Below the pieces are notes generated by a model. The model worked only from the letters and a program-made list of their open reading frames with translations. It did no database searches and was not told the DNA's origin. Below are positions 53,286 through 63,217 of a DNA stretch of 64,000 nt, piece by piece. The stretch is taken from positions 62,001 through 126,000 of the forward strand of contig JAEZCE010000086.1 in NCBI GenBank assembly GCA_023429995.1. Direction: 5' to 3'. The stretch's first letter is position 1, and every line of letters starts with the position of its first letter. Origin of the DNA: Bacillota bacterium (lineage in GTDB: Bacteria > Bacillota > UBA4882 > UBA8346). The position numbers were made by a program, and so were the translations under genes.

Positions 53286-54605
53286 TTGGGCAAACTTATC
53301 TCCAAATTTGGACTTGCTTTCCAAGGTTTCAATTCGGATTCTTCCAATCCCAGTGAAAAACTGCAGCGAAATATCAGCCTCAATGTAATTCACGGCATGT
53401 TTAATGTGGCTGCCCTGGATATGGTCAATCCATTTCTGGGCATTTTTGCGATCAAACTGGGAGCTTCCAAATTCATGGTCGCTTTGTTGTCATCAGCTCC
53501 AGCTGCAGTCAGCCTTCTTTCCATGATTCCACTGGCCGGATGTATCGACCGGAGCTCCCGAAAGAAGTTTTTGACTTTTGTTTTCATGCTGGCCCATCGG
53601 TGCTTTTTCCTGGTTGTCGCCTGTATACCTTTTTTTGAACCATCCGTAAGAGCGATGCTCTTTGTGGCGATCATAGCAGTAATGAATTTACCGGGTTCCA
53701 TTGGCAATGTGGCTTGGCAATCTTTTATTTCCCGGATAATTCCTCCGGAGTACCGGGTGGCGGCGTTTGCCGCCCGGAACCGGATTATGAATCTGGTCGG
53801 CACTACGTTGACAGTTATAGCCGGACTTGTTTTGGATCGTTTGAAATATCCCATTGGGTATCAGATTTTTTTCACCACAGCCTTTATTCTTGGAATGATC
53901 GAATTATATGTTTTCAGCAAGATTGAAGAACCTGAGCCGGAGGAAAGTGTTACTTCATGCGTTGATAGGACTCAAAAGGAAAATTCTCCAACCAAAATTA
54001 TTTCCGCATTAATTAGCCAATTTACAACGCAGCCGCGATTTGTCCGGTATATGATGGCTTCTATTTTGTTCTATTTTAGTTGGCAGATCGCCTGGCCTTT
54101 GTTTAGCTGGTATCAGGTGAAAGTGCTGCATGCCAATAATCTTTGGGTTAGTGTATTGAGTCTGATGAATACCGGTGGTTCTTTGGTTGGTTATGGATTT
54201 TGGGTCAGGGTCTTGGGTCGGCATGGTAATCTTAAAACGCTGTTTTATGCCAGCAGTTTTATTTTTATCGTTCCGGCAATTTATGCATTTTCCCATAGTT
54301 TGTATGTTGTTTCCGCCTTCAACTTGCTGGTCGGAGCCATATTCTCAGGAGTGAACCTGGCTTTGTTCAACGCGCTTTTGGAAGTAACCCCCGAAGAACG
54401 CAAAACATCCTATATTGCTTATTACAATACGGCGATTACTCTGTCGACAATTATTGCCCCTATTGCCGGAGTGGGACTTTTAAGCATCATGAATTTTCAA
54501 TGGGCCTTTATCGTATGCGCGGTTTTACGTATGCTGGGGAGTTTATGCTTCTGGGTGATTGATAAAATGGAGTCAGGGGAAAAAACTACAAACGTTCAAT
54601 CATAA
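53286..54605 (+). CDS. MFS transporter
   Basis: A 439-residue permease from TTG 53286, which follows GGGAGGA; a TTG at 53181 would add 35 residues without membrane character. About twelve membrane segments are seen, with a cytoplasmic loop RSSRKKFLTFVFMLAHRC after the third and ARNRIMNLVGTTLTVIAGLV in the middle. It belongs to the MFS of unknown specificity; a central loop with EPEPEESVTS is charged. Substrate not predicted. Confidence 0.85.
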   Translation: MGKLISKFGLAFQGFNSDSSNPSEKLQRNISLNVIHGMFNVAALDMVNPFLGIFAIKLGASKFMVALLSSAPAAVSLLSMIPLAGCIDRSSRKKFLTFVFMLAHRCFFLVVACIPFFEPSVRAMLFVAIIAVMNLPGSIGNVAWQSFISRIIPPEYRVAAFAARNRIMNLVGTTLTVIAGLVLDRLKYPIGYQIFFTTAFILGMIELYVFSKIEEPEPEESVTSCVDRTQKENSPTKIISALISQFTTQPRFVRYMMASILFYFSWQIAWPLFSWYQVKVLHANNLWVSVLSLMNTGGSLVGYGFWVRVLGRHGNLKTLFYASSFIFIVPAIYAFSHSLYVVSAFNLLVGAIFSGVNLALFNALLEVTPEERKTSYIAYYNTAITLSTIIAPIAGVGLLSIMNFQWAFIVCAVLRMLGSLCFWVIDKMESGEKTTNVQS

Positions 54606-54797
54606 GCGGCGGTTACGGATGAATTTTTTATTGTTTCACGGCTATTGCAAAAAGCCTTTATAAAACTACAAAATGACTAAATGTTTATTCTAAATTCATA
54701 TGGCCAGTCCCTTTGAATGCTTCATATACTGTTAGAAATCTAGTAGAAGGTTTCATAAACAAAGGAACAAATAATAAGTCATGAAACGTTCTGCTCA

Positions 54798-54829
54798 AGT
54801 AAAACGTCACTTGTGATAAGCGTTTTACT
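54798..54829 (+). promoter_or_regulatory. Palindromic RNA/DNA element upstream of a small gene
   Basis: AGTAAAACG (54798-54806) pairs with CGTTTTACT (54821-54829), and the loop contains the inner pair TCAC and GTGA. The element ends 22 bp before the ATG of the 56-residue gene, next to its GGAAAGGAG site, so it may be an operator or a leader hairpin. No T-run follows. Confidence 0.5.
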
Positions 54830-54850
54830 AAACGGAAAGGAGAAAAGGGA

Positions 54851-55021
54851 ATGGCGGTTTTATCACTTAAAATTTTGGATCACAATAGCAATATTCAGAC
54901 GATGCCTCAGACCGGCTCTACCCATGAATATCCGGTAATCGTTTCAGGAAATATTCATAATATCGAAAGTCAAGAGCTAATCGAACGTTGGGTTGATGTA
55001 ATAAAAATCAAAGCGCGATAG
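54851..55021 (+). CDS. Small protein, 56 residues, unknown
   Basis: The reading frame MAVLSLKILDHNSNIQTMPQ continues to a 56-residue product ending in VDVIKIKAR and is preceded by GGAAAGGAGA. It is too short to assign a family. The palindromic element upstream and a bidirectional terminator downstream make it a self-contained transcription unit. Confidence 0.65.
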   Translation: MAVLSLKILDHNSNIQTMPQTGSTHEYPVIVSGNIHNIESQELIERWVDVIKIKAR

Positions 55022-55058
55022 TAAGTATTGATTTGCTTATTTTAATGAATTTGAAAAT

Positions 55059-55091
55059 AAAAACAAACGGTTTTTTTAGCCGTTTGTTTTT
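55059..55091. terminator. Bidirectional terminator
   Basis: AAAAACAAACGG (55059-55070) pairs perfectly with CCGTTTGTTTTT (55080-55091). It serves both the 56-residue gene and the converging PpnP gene. Confidence 0.9.
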
Positions 55092-55099
55092 GTTTGACG

Positions 55100-55420
55100 T
55101 TATAAGTTTTTGACATAGGAACAACAATAATCGGTTACTTCTTTGACTTTCAGCTGAAATTTTGAATTGGCGGGTACTTCAAAAGTGGTTCCTTCCTTTA
55201 AAGATAACCACCCGGTACTGCCGGGCAATAAAACTTCCAATTTACCGCTTAGAATCTCCATTACTTCTTTATCCCCGGTCCCAAACTCATAATCTCCGGG
55301 CAACATGATGCCTAAGGTTTTTCGTTCTCCACCCGCCAGGATTAATGTACGGCTGGTTACCTTACCGTCAAAATAGACATTGGCTTTTTTTACGATGGAG
55401 GCGTTATCAAATTGTTCCAT
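55100..55420 (-). CDS. ppnP: Pyrimidine/purine nucleoside phosphorylase PpnP-like (DUF1255 cupin)
   Basis: A 106-residue one-domain cupin. Motifs: GIMLPGDYEFGTGDKEVMEI, LEVLLPGSTGW, GTTFEVPANSKFQLKV, which correspond to the DUF1255/PpnP family that cleaves nucleosides with phosphate. Length is as expected (about 95-105). It has its own promoter on the minus strand and an AGGGGG ribosome binding site. Confidence 0.93.
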   Translation of the reverse strand: MEQFDNASIVKKANVYFDGKVTSRTLILAGGERKTLGIMLPGDYEFGTGDKEVMEILSGKLEVLLPGSTGWLSLKEGTTFEVPANSKFQLKVKEVTDYCCSYVKNL

Positions 55421-55450
55421 TGGATTGGTTCCCCCTTATTTTTAAAAGCA

Positions 55451-55479
55451 ATTATATAATGTTGGGAATGTTTTGACAA
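55451..55479 (-). promoter_or_regulatory. Sigma-A-type promoter of ppnP
   Basis: On the minus strand, TTGTCA (55479-55474) and a perfect TATAAT (55456-55451) are separated by 17 bp, about 30 bp before the ATG. Close match to the standard consensus. Confidence 0.8.
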
Positions 55480-55698
55480 GGCCGTAGTCTAAAGAAGTTG
55501 GTTTTGAAATGGATTATCGGGAAGATTTCCGGAACCGTTGTGGAAGAAATGTTGAAACGCTATCATCGGATCTAACTTTTATGAACTGCAATGGTTCGTT
55601 GATGAAATAAAAAAGAATCGAAAAATCTGTTGAATTGGTTCCAAGACCAAGGTAAAATAATCAAAATGGCATGCAAAATCACAAAAGGGGATGAAATG

Positions 55699-56109
55699 AT
55701 GGAACGATCATTGGTACTGTTGAAACCGGATGCAATGGAAAGAAGATTAATGGGTCAAATTATTTCCATTTATGAGCGGAAAGGGCTTAACATTACTGCA
55801 TTAAAAATTGTCAGGCCATCCAAAGAAATTACGGAAAGCCACTATGCAGAGCATAAAGATAAACCGTTTTTTCAAGAATTGCTCAAGTACCTTACCAGGG
55901 GAAAGGTATGCGCTTTGGTTATCGAAGGAGATAATGTGATTAAGATGGTCCGAAAAATCAACGGGGCGACTGATCCGGCAGAAGCGGAGGCGGGTACCAT
56001 TCGAGGGCAATTTGCCGTTTCCAAAACCGAAAACATCGTTCATTCCTCGGATTCAACGGAAAGCGCCGAGCGGGAAATCAAAATATGGTTTGCCGAAGGT
56101 GTGAGTTAA
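55699..56109 (+). CDS. ndk: Nucleoside diphosphate kinase
   Basis: A 136-residue enzyme. It starts MERSLVLLKPDAMERRLMGQ and has the phospho-His motif NIVHSSDS near residue 115 and the family residues RGKVCALVIEGDNVIKMVRK, GATDPAEAEAGTIRGQFA. The second of two consecutive ATGs is chosen by spacing to AAAAGGGG. It balances nucleoside triphosphate pools. A longer frame from 55630 adds a non-family segment. Confidence 0.97.
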   Translation: MERSLVLLKPDAMERRLMGQIISIYERKGLNITALKIVRPSKEITESHYAEHKDKPFFQELLKYLTRGKVCALVIEGDNVIKMVRKINGATDPAEAEAGTIRGQFAVSKTENIVHSSDSTESAEREIKIWFAEGVS

Positions 56110-56190
56110 AATGGCATTCCATTATGGAATTTTGTGAATCCCCAATTGCGATTCCATTCCCATACCTCTGTAAGGAATGAATGAATCAAA

Positions 56191-56224
56191 AAGGGTTGTC
56201 TCCATGAACGCGAAGACAACCCTT
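56191..56224 (+). terminator. Hairpin after ndk
   Basis: AAGGGTTGTCT (56191-56201) pairs perfectly with AGACAACCCTT (56214-56224), followed by A/T sequence without a clear T run. The rest of 56110-56456 shows no convincing gene; a 97-codon frame at 56177 lacks a family and is not called. Confidence 0.6.
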
Positions 56225-56456
56225 ATATATATATCGGGTCAGAGACCCGGAACGCAGGGAAAATGGCCATTTATCATGGCACTCACCCCTTTCGTTATAG
56301 TCTTATTATACAATATTTCGAAAAAAAATTGGAAAAGATTTGGTAATGAATTGATTAAATTTTTGTTTCCATTTAGCAAGGAAGGAGATAAATTTTCCGG
56401 GGCCAAGATGAAGACTTTCCCGTGGAGAGGATTTAAATTTTTTAAGTGGAATCAAT

Positions 56457-59400
56457 ATGATTACACTTAAAATTCTCCATCCGGAGGTTTTCGTTTTGGC
56501 AATCATCCATCCCATTTGCGGCGAATTTCGTGAGCACCGTTGGATAATCCAACAAATAAAAAAGGCTTTACAGGAAAAGAAATTTTCATTGCTGGTTATT
56601 TTTCCTACCCTGAGCTTGCTCCGGCATATCCAAAATGAGTTATTGAATGAGCCGGGCGTAAACGGTTTTGGCGGTATCCGTTTCCTCTTATTTGAGGGAT
56701 TCATCCAAGAAATCGGAGAGCGTTTCGCCTTGGCACAGTCGGCCCCATCGCCGCTGCTCCGGGATTTGATGCTCACGGAAGTTTTTGAGTCATTAAAAAA
56801 ACAAGAGCAGATAACGTATTTGGCAAGAGCTTCTTTTAATGCCGGTTACCGGGAAGCTGTTTTGGCCGGTATGGCGGAATGGAAAAGAAGTTGTTTGACA
56901 CCTGAAACTTTTTTAGGTTGGGCATCTTCCAAAGGAGAGAAGGAGCAACAATTAGCTCTTTTATATCAATCTTTTCAAGAACTGCTGATTAAAAGCGGCT
57001 TTTGCGAGGAAGACGCGATCCTGGATAAGCTGCAACGATTGAAAGGACAAATCCAGATGCAAGCGGAACGTCCTTTGGCCATCCTTTACGGTTTTACCGA
57101 TTTAACGCCTTTACAAAACCGGTTTATTCAGGTTTTGAATGAGTGGTTTGATTTTGAAATCATTCTCGACCCGACGCCTGCAGAAGAAATTCGCCATTTT
57201 ATAGCCAGGCGTTTCGCCTATCGCCACTTGCCGGAGATGCCAGTATCCTGCGGTGACAATGCATTAAGCTGGTTACAAGCAAGTTTCGGGGTAAATCCGA
57301 CTCCGTCGTATTCCATATCGCCGGATGATACTACGTTGCAGGTCTTGCAGACAGCCGGATCTTCCAAACAAAATATGGCTATCGCCTTGCAAATCGTTAC
57401 GATTTTACATGAGAACCCTGGATGCGGCATGGATGATTTTTTGATCCTTTCCCCGCACCCTCAAGAGTTTATGAAAACGGCCCGCCCAATTTTTACCGAA
57501 TATCAATTAGCTCTACCGCCCAGTGTGAAGAAAGTGAGTGAGTTTCCGGGCCCCAATCATTTTTCCCAAGCTTTGGCCATCGTGGACTCCGATTGGCAGT
57601 GGCCGGAGATGGAAGTTTTCATCCGTCAGCAATACGCCGGGGATAAGGCAGGGGTAGGAGACCGGGTTTTAGTAGAGTTGGGTGACAGATATGGTGCTTT
57701 GTCGGGCAAGAAACGCTGGCTGGGGGTTTTTCAAAAAGATTGGTTAAGTTATTCCTTGGAAATAGGGTTGGATACCTCGCCTCTGCAACAAGGTTTCGCT
57801 TTGCTTGAAAGTATTCCGCCGGCCGCTACCTTAAAAGGATACTTGGAAATTGCCGTCCGGTATTTAAATGAGACCCAAAAGGATGCTATCGGGAGTTCTT
57901 TACGGGGTGAAATTGATTTTCATTTGCAATTAGGGAACCTGACTGCCTTACAACAGGCAGCCGCCACAATCGAAGAAGTTACGGCCGCCATCGACCTGTT
58001 GCCTTCCTTAAGAAAGGAAATGAGTCTGGCGGATTTTCTCAATTTTTGGGCTCATATACTGAATTCGGAAATCAAAGGAAAGACTCCCGCCGGTTCCTTT
58101 GTCAGAGTGATGATCCCTCAAGAAGCCCGGGGGCTTTCGGCTAAATTTGTCTTTATTACCGGCCTTGAGCAAGGATCTTTTCCCCGGTATTATATCAATG
58201 ACTGGAAATTACCCTTACGGGAGCGGCTGGAGTTACAAACCTTAGGGGTCGATCTGGAGACGGGTGAGGAGTATCAGACCAAGGAAAAGATGGCATTTTA
58301 TTGGGCGTTGCAAACGGCAAAGGAGCGGTTGTACCTCGTGTATCAAACACAGGATAGCAGTGGGCAACCCTTAAATCCTTCATCATTTTTGGAGGAAATT
58401 TGGCAATACTGTCCTGAACTTTTCAAACAGGCCAAATCATATCCCTTGGCTCTGGAACCGCCTCCAAGCTTAACAGGATGCTATTCGGGTTTTGAAAAAG
58501 GAAGTTACTTAGCGGCCCGTCTAATGGCTGCAACAAGCGAGCTTTCGGAAACAGAAAAAAATGATTGCCTTGAGCTGCTTCAAAAGCCTTTATATCAGCA
58601 ACTGGCGAAACAAATCTGGCAGGAATCCGGTTGGCGCCTGCAGGGACGCTCATTATTCTCCAAGGACGAGTCTTATCAACTCATCGCCAGGACATTCGGC
58701 GCCGCCCGTATTTTTGCCATCACCTCCTTGGAAGATTATCATACTTGTCCCTATCGTTTTTTTCTCAAACAAATGCTGGGGGTCAAACCTTTTCTCCGGC
58801 CTCAAATGCTGCCGGATAATCTGGACCTGGGAAACTTATATCATCAGGTTTTACAAGATTTCGCCGAAAAGTACAGAGGCCAAAGTTTAATTTCAAAAGA
58901 CCGGGATGAATATCACAACTTCCTGAGGGAATGTTTCCATAGCTTCTACCGGGAATGGCTGCAAAATGCCGCCAACGACCTGGTCAAACTGGTACTCAAA
59001 CTGCAAGAAGCCCAAATTTGGAATACCTTACAGCGCTGGCTCCGGACGGAGCTCGATTGGGCTGAAAAAACCAATGGACGGTTTAAAATCGGTTTTTTGG
59101 AATTTGGTTTTGGTTTGGTGCGCGGGGATTTTGATCCGGCTTCGCTCGAACGTCCTTATCAATTGGTGGCGGGAGAGCTCCCCATTCAAATATGGGGAAA
59201 GGTTGACCGGGTTGATGCCGATGGGGAAGGCGGATTTATCGTTTATGATTATAAATCGGGGCGGGGTCCGGCAACCAAGGAGATCCTGAGCGCCGATTAT
59301 TATCAGATCCCCGTATACCTTATGGCTCTTGAAGATTTATATTACGGAGAGGGTAAAGCGGTGGGAGGAAGTTACCTGGGATTGAAGGAACCCTCCCGTA

Positions 59401-59648
59401 GTCGGGGAGGAGTGTGGCATTCCGACCGTTTACGATTGCACCTGGGTGGTAAAAGTTTACTGGGGGAAAAAGAGTGGCAGGATTGGTTATCTACGGTGAG
59501 AGATTCCCTGGCTGCCTCTGTCCAGGCTATCCGCAGGGGCGACTTTTTTCCGAACAGTGAAGATTGTCCGGCTTTTTGCGAGTTTCAAACCTGTTGCCGC
59601 CGGAATGAAAGGGAGAGTGAAGGGAAAGATGAAACATCCGCTGAATGA
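56457..59648 (+). CDS. addB: AddB-like nuclease subunit with 4Fe-4S-type C-terminal domain
   Basis: A 1063-residue protein, usual size for AddB. It lacks a Walker A motif at the N-terminus, so its helicase-like part is inactive, as in RexB. The C-terminal PDDEXK_1 nuclease has the first Cys in YHTCPYRFF (about 763), GNLYHQVLQDFAEKY, the catalytic VYDYKSGRG (about 927) and a C-terminal cysteine cluster CPAFCEFQTCC, which would hold an iron-sulphur cluster. The start ATG at 56457 is the first in frame and lacks a strong site, so it is uncertain. It overlaps the next gene by 20 bp and acts in end resection for double-strand break repair. Confidence 0.88.
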   Translation: MITLKILHPEVFVLAIIHPICGEFREHRWIIQQIKKALQEKKFSLLVIFPTLSLLRHIQNELLNEPGVNGFGGIRFLLFEGFIQEIGERFALAQSAPSPLLRDLMLTEVFESLKKQEQITYLARASFNAGYREAVLAGMAEWKRSCLTPETFLGWASSKGEKEQQLALLYQSFQELLIKSGFCEEDAILDKLQRLKGQIQMQAERPLAILYGFTDLTPLQNRFIQVLNEWFDFEIILDPTPAEEIRHFIARRFAYRHLPEMPVSCGDNALSWLQASFGVNPTPSYSISPDDTTLQVLQTAGSSKQNMAIALQIVTILHENPGCGMDDFLILSPHPQEFMKTARPIFTEYQLALPPSVKKVSEFPGPNHFSQALAIVDSDWQWPEMEVFIRQQYAGDKAGVGDRVLVELGDRYGALSGKKRWLGVFQKDWLSYSLEIGLDTSPLQQGFALLESIPPAATLKGYLEIAVRYLNETQKDAIGSSLRGEIDFHLQLGNLTALQQAAATIEEVTAAIDLLPSLRKEMSLADFLNFWAHILNSEIKGKTPAGSFVRVMIPQEARGLSAKFVFITGLEQGSFPRYYINDWKLPLRERLELQTLGVDLETGEEYQTKEKMAFYWALQTAKERLYLVYQTQDSSGQPLNPSSFLEEIWQYCPELFKQAKSYPLALEPPPSLTGCYSGFEKGSYLAARLMAATSELSETEKNDCLELLQKPLYQQLAKQIWQESGWRLQGRSLFSKDESYQLIARTFGAARIFAITSLEDYHTCPYRFFLKQMLGVKPFLRPQMLPDNLDLGNLYHQVLQDFAEKYRGQSLISKDRDEYHNFLRECFHSFYREWLQNAANDLVKLVLKLQEAQIWNTLQRWLRTELDWAEKTNGRFKIGFLEFGFGLVRGDFDPASLERPYQLVAGELPIQIWGKVDRVDADGEGGFIVYDYKSGRGPATKEILSADYYQIPVYLMALEDLYYGEGKAVGGSYLGLKEPSRSRGGVWHSDRLRLHLGGKSLLGEKEWQDWLSTVRDSLAASVQAIRRGDFFPNSEDCPAFCEFQTCCRRNERESEGKDETSAE

Positions 59649-62600
59649 GCAACAAGCCAAGGCGGTCCGGGAGTTTGACACTGACCTGTTGGTAACGGCG
59701 GGAGCCGGCACCGGAAAGACCAGTGTGCTTACAAATAAATATTTGAGTTTGCTGGAGGAACGCCGGGCTACTGTGGGAGAGATCGTGGCGATTACTTTCA
59801 CCAAAAAAGCCGCAGCGGAAATGCGTAACCGGATTCAACAGGAAATTCTTAACCATAGCTTGGAAGAACAAGATCCGGAAGCGAAAGATTTTTGGGCCCA
59901 TCAGTTGAAGGCCCTTGAGAGCGCCCGGATCACTACCTTTCACAGCTTTTGCCTGGGGATGCTTCATGAACATCCGTTAGATATAGGTCTTGCTCCAGTG
60001 ACCACGATTTTGGGCGATGGAGAAGAAACCATATATTTACATCAAGCCATCGAAGATTCTTTGCTGAAAAGTTTCCATGACGAGGCGCTGGATAGTCAAG
60101 CCCTTACCAAAATGGCGATTGATTTTGGTTGGGAGAATTTTGTCCGTACTTTGGCCGATATTTACCGGCGGATCCGCGAGAGCGGCGACTGTTTTGATAA
60201 TGTGATCCAAAAAAGCATCCGGAGCATTCAAGGTTCGATTGAACAAATTCCTTACGGGTTCGGCAATATTGAGGAGGAAATCGCCGATTTTTTGGATTTC
60301 TGCCGGACTGTGAAGCTGACCGAAAAAGCGCAGGAAGTCGTGGAGGCTTTCCGGATGGAATATCAAAGCCAACAGGATGTTTTGAAATCCAATTCCTCAC
60401 CGGACATGGTCCTATCCATTTTGACAAAGCTCAAGAAGGGTCTGCCCAAAACGGTACCCACTACGATTAAAGACCGGGTTGTTGCCATCCATGCACTGAT
60501 TGACGCCTACAGTCAGAAATTGATTGACCGGGAGACATTACTTCGAACGACAATCCTTGGCCTTTTGCTGAATCAAATCGATTTCACTTACAGCAACGTC
60601 AAAAAAGAATTCGGATTCATGGACTTTACGGATCAAATAAGGCTGGTACGAGACCTCTTCCATACCAATCCCGATATTTTATTGGAAACACGGCAGGAGA
60701 TCCGTTATTTACTGGTGGATGAATTTCAGGACACCAATAGCCTGCAATTTGAGATCGTCAACCTGCTGGTAGGAGAGGAACGTCATCAAGGCCGGCTGAT
60801 GGTGGTCGGGGATATTAAACAGTCGATATACCGTTTCCGGGGGGCGGAAGCCGATTTAATTGAAGGGTTTGCCGAGGATTTACAGGACCGCCGGGGGAAA
60901 ATCATTCCCCTTACCCAAAACTACCGATCAAACCCTACGATCATTCATTTTGTAAATTCTTTTTTCAGTGAATTGTTTCAAGACGAGATATTTGATTATC
61001 AAAGGTTAGAAGCTGCCAGTCAAGATCAGGAAGGAAATATTGAATTTTTACTGACTGGGGCTTGCGATCGGGAAGCAGAGGCCCGGATGGTCGCCGAAAG
61101 GATTTCCCAATTGGTGGGTCCGGGAGAAGCCGATTTAAAATACAGTGATATCGTCATTCTCTTTCGGGCCAGCACTTCCATGGCCTTGTATCAACAGGCT
61201 CTTCAAAGAGCGGGAATTCCTTATTATACAGCCAGCGGGGGAGGCTTTTACCGGCGCCCGGAAGTTGTCGATCAACTCAACTTATTGCGTTTGGTTGAAC
61301 AGCGTTATCACAGCGTGGCATTGCTCGGCCTGCTTCATTCGCCTTATGTCAGTTTATCGGCGGAAAGTCTCCTGTGGCTCAGCGAGGGGGATAATCTTTT
61401 AGAAAAATTTTATGGAGGGGAGGAGTTTTCCGAACGCGCCTGCGAACAGATTCCTGCTGCGGAAAGAGTTCGCCTGCGTCAATTCCACCGGCTGATCGTG
61501 GGCTTGCAAAAAAACCGGGAGTATCTAAATATCGCTGCAATGATCCGGACCGTCCTGCAAAGCACCAACTACCGGGAGGTACTTTGGAGCATGCCTCATG
61601 CCGGGCAACGCCTGGCCAATCTGGATAAACTGCTGGAAAAAGCCGACGAGTTTACCGGCAAAGGTTTCAATGATTTACGGCGCTTTTTGGAGTTTATTGA
61701 AAAATTGGAAGAGGCCGAGGTGGTGGAAGGGGAAGCCCAAACCCAGGCTGAGACCGGGAATGCCGTGCGTTTGATGACCATTCACCGATCCAAGGGATTG
61801 GAGTTCCCGGTGGTGATTTTACCGGATTTGGATCGTCAATTTCTGCTTTCCGCTCAAGGAAAGCTGGCTTTCCACAAGTCGGCCGGTCTCGGTCTTAGCA
61901 TCCGTTTCGGTGAAAACGAAAGTTATCCGTCATCTTTGTGGCGGCAAATCCGGGATCTTGACCGCCGGGAAGAACTTTCGGAATTAAAACGTGTGCTTTA
62001 TGTGGCCCTAACCAGGGCTAAGAAACAATTAATCATGGCGGGTTCGGGCGCGAGCCGCAGCAAAGGTAAAACCATTGAAACCGCAAATAACTGGATGAAA
62101 TGGTTCGAGCTTTTGATACCTCTGGATACCGAGCAGCCGCTCATCGATTATCAGGGAAGCAAAATTAAAATTACCCGGGAAGTGCCGTTCTCAACAATTC
62201 AAGCGCAGGAAAGGAGCTTTTTAACAGAAAGTATCGCCAAACTTTCAAAGACAATTCCAGTAGAGACAGTGCAGGAAACCGCCGTTACTCTGTTGCCGGT
62301 CGGATCATCCGCTAAGTCCTTTAAGGTCACGGAATTAATCGTATTTAAGGATTGCCCGCGCCGATATTTTTGGCAGTATCAAGCCGGTCTTAAATTGGAA
62401 TTGGCCGGGGACGGCCCTCGTGACCCGGAAAATCCCGCTACTGACAACGCCGGAGCGAAGATAGGCAGTTTTCTGCATCAGGTATTTCAATCGGGAAGCA
62501 CAAAATGGCCTGAAGATTTATGGCTACAAACTTTCAGGGGACAGACCGGGCCGGAGTCGGAGCGTTTAAAAGCCGAACTGTTGCAAATGTGGCAAAACTT

Positions 62601-63048
62601 CCGGGCCAGCCAGTTCACGGAAGCCTGGGGAAAGTGTTGGGACGAAGTTCCCTTCATTGTGAAATTGGATGATAACCAGAGAGTGGAGGGACGCTTTGAC
62701 CGCTTGATCCAATCAAGCGACGGCGCTTTGACCTTAGTCGACTACAAGTCGCACCGGATTCCAGCGGGTGAAGTCGGTAAAAAGGCTATTCCGTATTTCT
62801 GGCAATTGCAACTTTATGCTTTGGCGATCCAGGCCCTATGGGGCCGTTTACCCGACCAGGCGCTGCTTTATTTTCTCTATCCCAATCAGACGGTGGCGGT
62901 TCCCCTGGATGAGGCGTCCCTTGCCCAAACGAAGAGGGAAGTGATGTCCATTATGGAGTTTATTGAGGAACATGACCAGTGGCGGGATTATCAGAAAGGG
63001 GAACGGTGCGAGTATTGTAAATATAACGGGATTTGCGGGATCTATTAA
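59629..63048 (+). CDS. addA: AddA-like helicase/nuclease subunit with Fe-S-type nuclease domain
   Basis: A 1139-residue UvrD/RecB-type helicase. ATG at 59629 follows GAAGGGAAAG and gives a start of MKHPLNEQQAKAVREF. Motifs: Walker A TAGAGTGKTS (about 27), the ITFTKKAAAEMRNR motif Ia, TTFHSFC, DEFQDTNSLQFEIV (about 365), DIKQSIYRFRGA, LTQNYRSNPTII, MTIHRSKGLEFPVV. The C-terminal nuclease has DCPRRYFWQYQ (Cys909), GRFDRLIQSS and LVDYKSHRI, and ends with CEYCKYNGICG (Cys-x2-Cys-x5-Cys). That Fe-S pattern is usual in AddB, not in AddA. The gene overlaps addB by 20 bp. Confidence 0.9.
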   Translation: MKHPLNEQQAKAVREFDTDLLVTAGAGTGKTSVLTNKYLSLLEERRATVGEIVAITFTKKAAAEMRNRIQQEILNHSLEEQDPEAKDFWAHQLKALESARITTFHSFCLGMLHEHPLDIGLAPVTTILGDGEETIYLHQAIEDSLLKSFHDEALDSQALTKMAIDFGWENFVRTLADIYRRIRESGDCFDNVIQKSIRSIQGSIEQIPYGFGNIEEEIADFLDFCRTVKLTEKAQEVVEAFRMEYQSQQDVLKSNSSPDMVLSILTKLKKGLPKTVPTTIKDRVVAIHALIDAYSQKLIDRETLLRTTILGLLLNQIDFTYSNVKKEFGFMDFTDQIRLVRDLFHTNPDILLETRQEIRYLLVDEFQDTNSLQFEIVNLLVGEERHQGRLMVVGDIKQSIYRFRGAEADLIEGFAEDLQDRRGKIIPLTQNYRSNPTIIHFVNSFFSELFQDEIFDYQRLEAASQDQEGNIEFLLTGACDREAEARMVAERISQLVGPGEADLKYSDIVILFRASTSMALYQQALQRAGIPYYTASGGGFYRRPEVVDQLNLLRLVEQRYHSVALLGLLHSPYVSLSAESLLWLSEGDNLLEKFYGGEEFSERACEQIPAAERVRLRQFHRLIVGLQKNREYLNIAAMIRTVLQSTNYREVLWSMPHAGQRLANLDKLLEKADEFTGKGFNDLRRFLEFIEKLEEAEVVEGEAQTQAETGNAVRLMTIHRSKGLEFPVVILPDLDRQFLLSAQGKLAFHKSAGLGLSIRFGENESYPSSLWRQIRDLDRREELSELKRVLYVALTRAKKQLIMAGSGASRSKGKTIETANNWMKWFELLIPLDTEQPLIDYQGSKIKITREVPFSTIQAQERSFLTESIAKLSKTIPVETVQETAVTLLPVGSSAKSFKVTELIVFKDCPRRYFWQYQAGLKLELAGDGPRDPENPATDNAGAKIGSFLHQVFQSGSTKWPEDLWLQTFRGQTGPESERLKAELLQMWQNFRASQFTEAWGKCWDEVPFIVKLDDNQRVEGRFDRLIQSSDGALTLVDYKSHRIPAGEVGKKAIPYFWQLQLYALAIQALWGRLPDQALLYFLYPNQTVAVPLDEASLAQTKREVMSIMEFIEEHDQWRDYQKGERCEYCKYNGICGIY

Positions 63049-63217
63049 ATCAAATCACCCTATTTGGCTACCTTTTGTTGCATGGATACCAACCCTCTCC
63101 TTCGGATGGAATTTTGCTACCTAAACAAACTGCCCGGGGCTTCTTCCGGCCCAATTAATCCACTGTAGTTTGGACTCAATAAGAGTCCACCACCTCTCTG
63201 ACGTTGCAATATCGTTC

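Noticed and set aside
56177..56470. 97-codon frame between ndk and addB
   Set aside because: It runs through a perfect hairpin, lacks a ribosome binding site and resembles no protein family.
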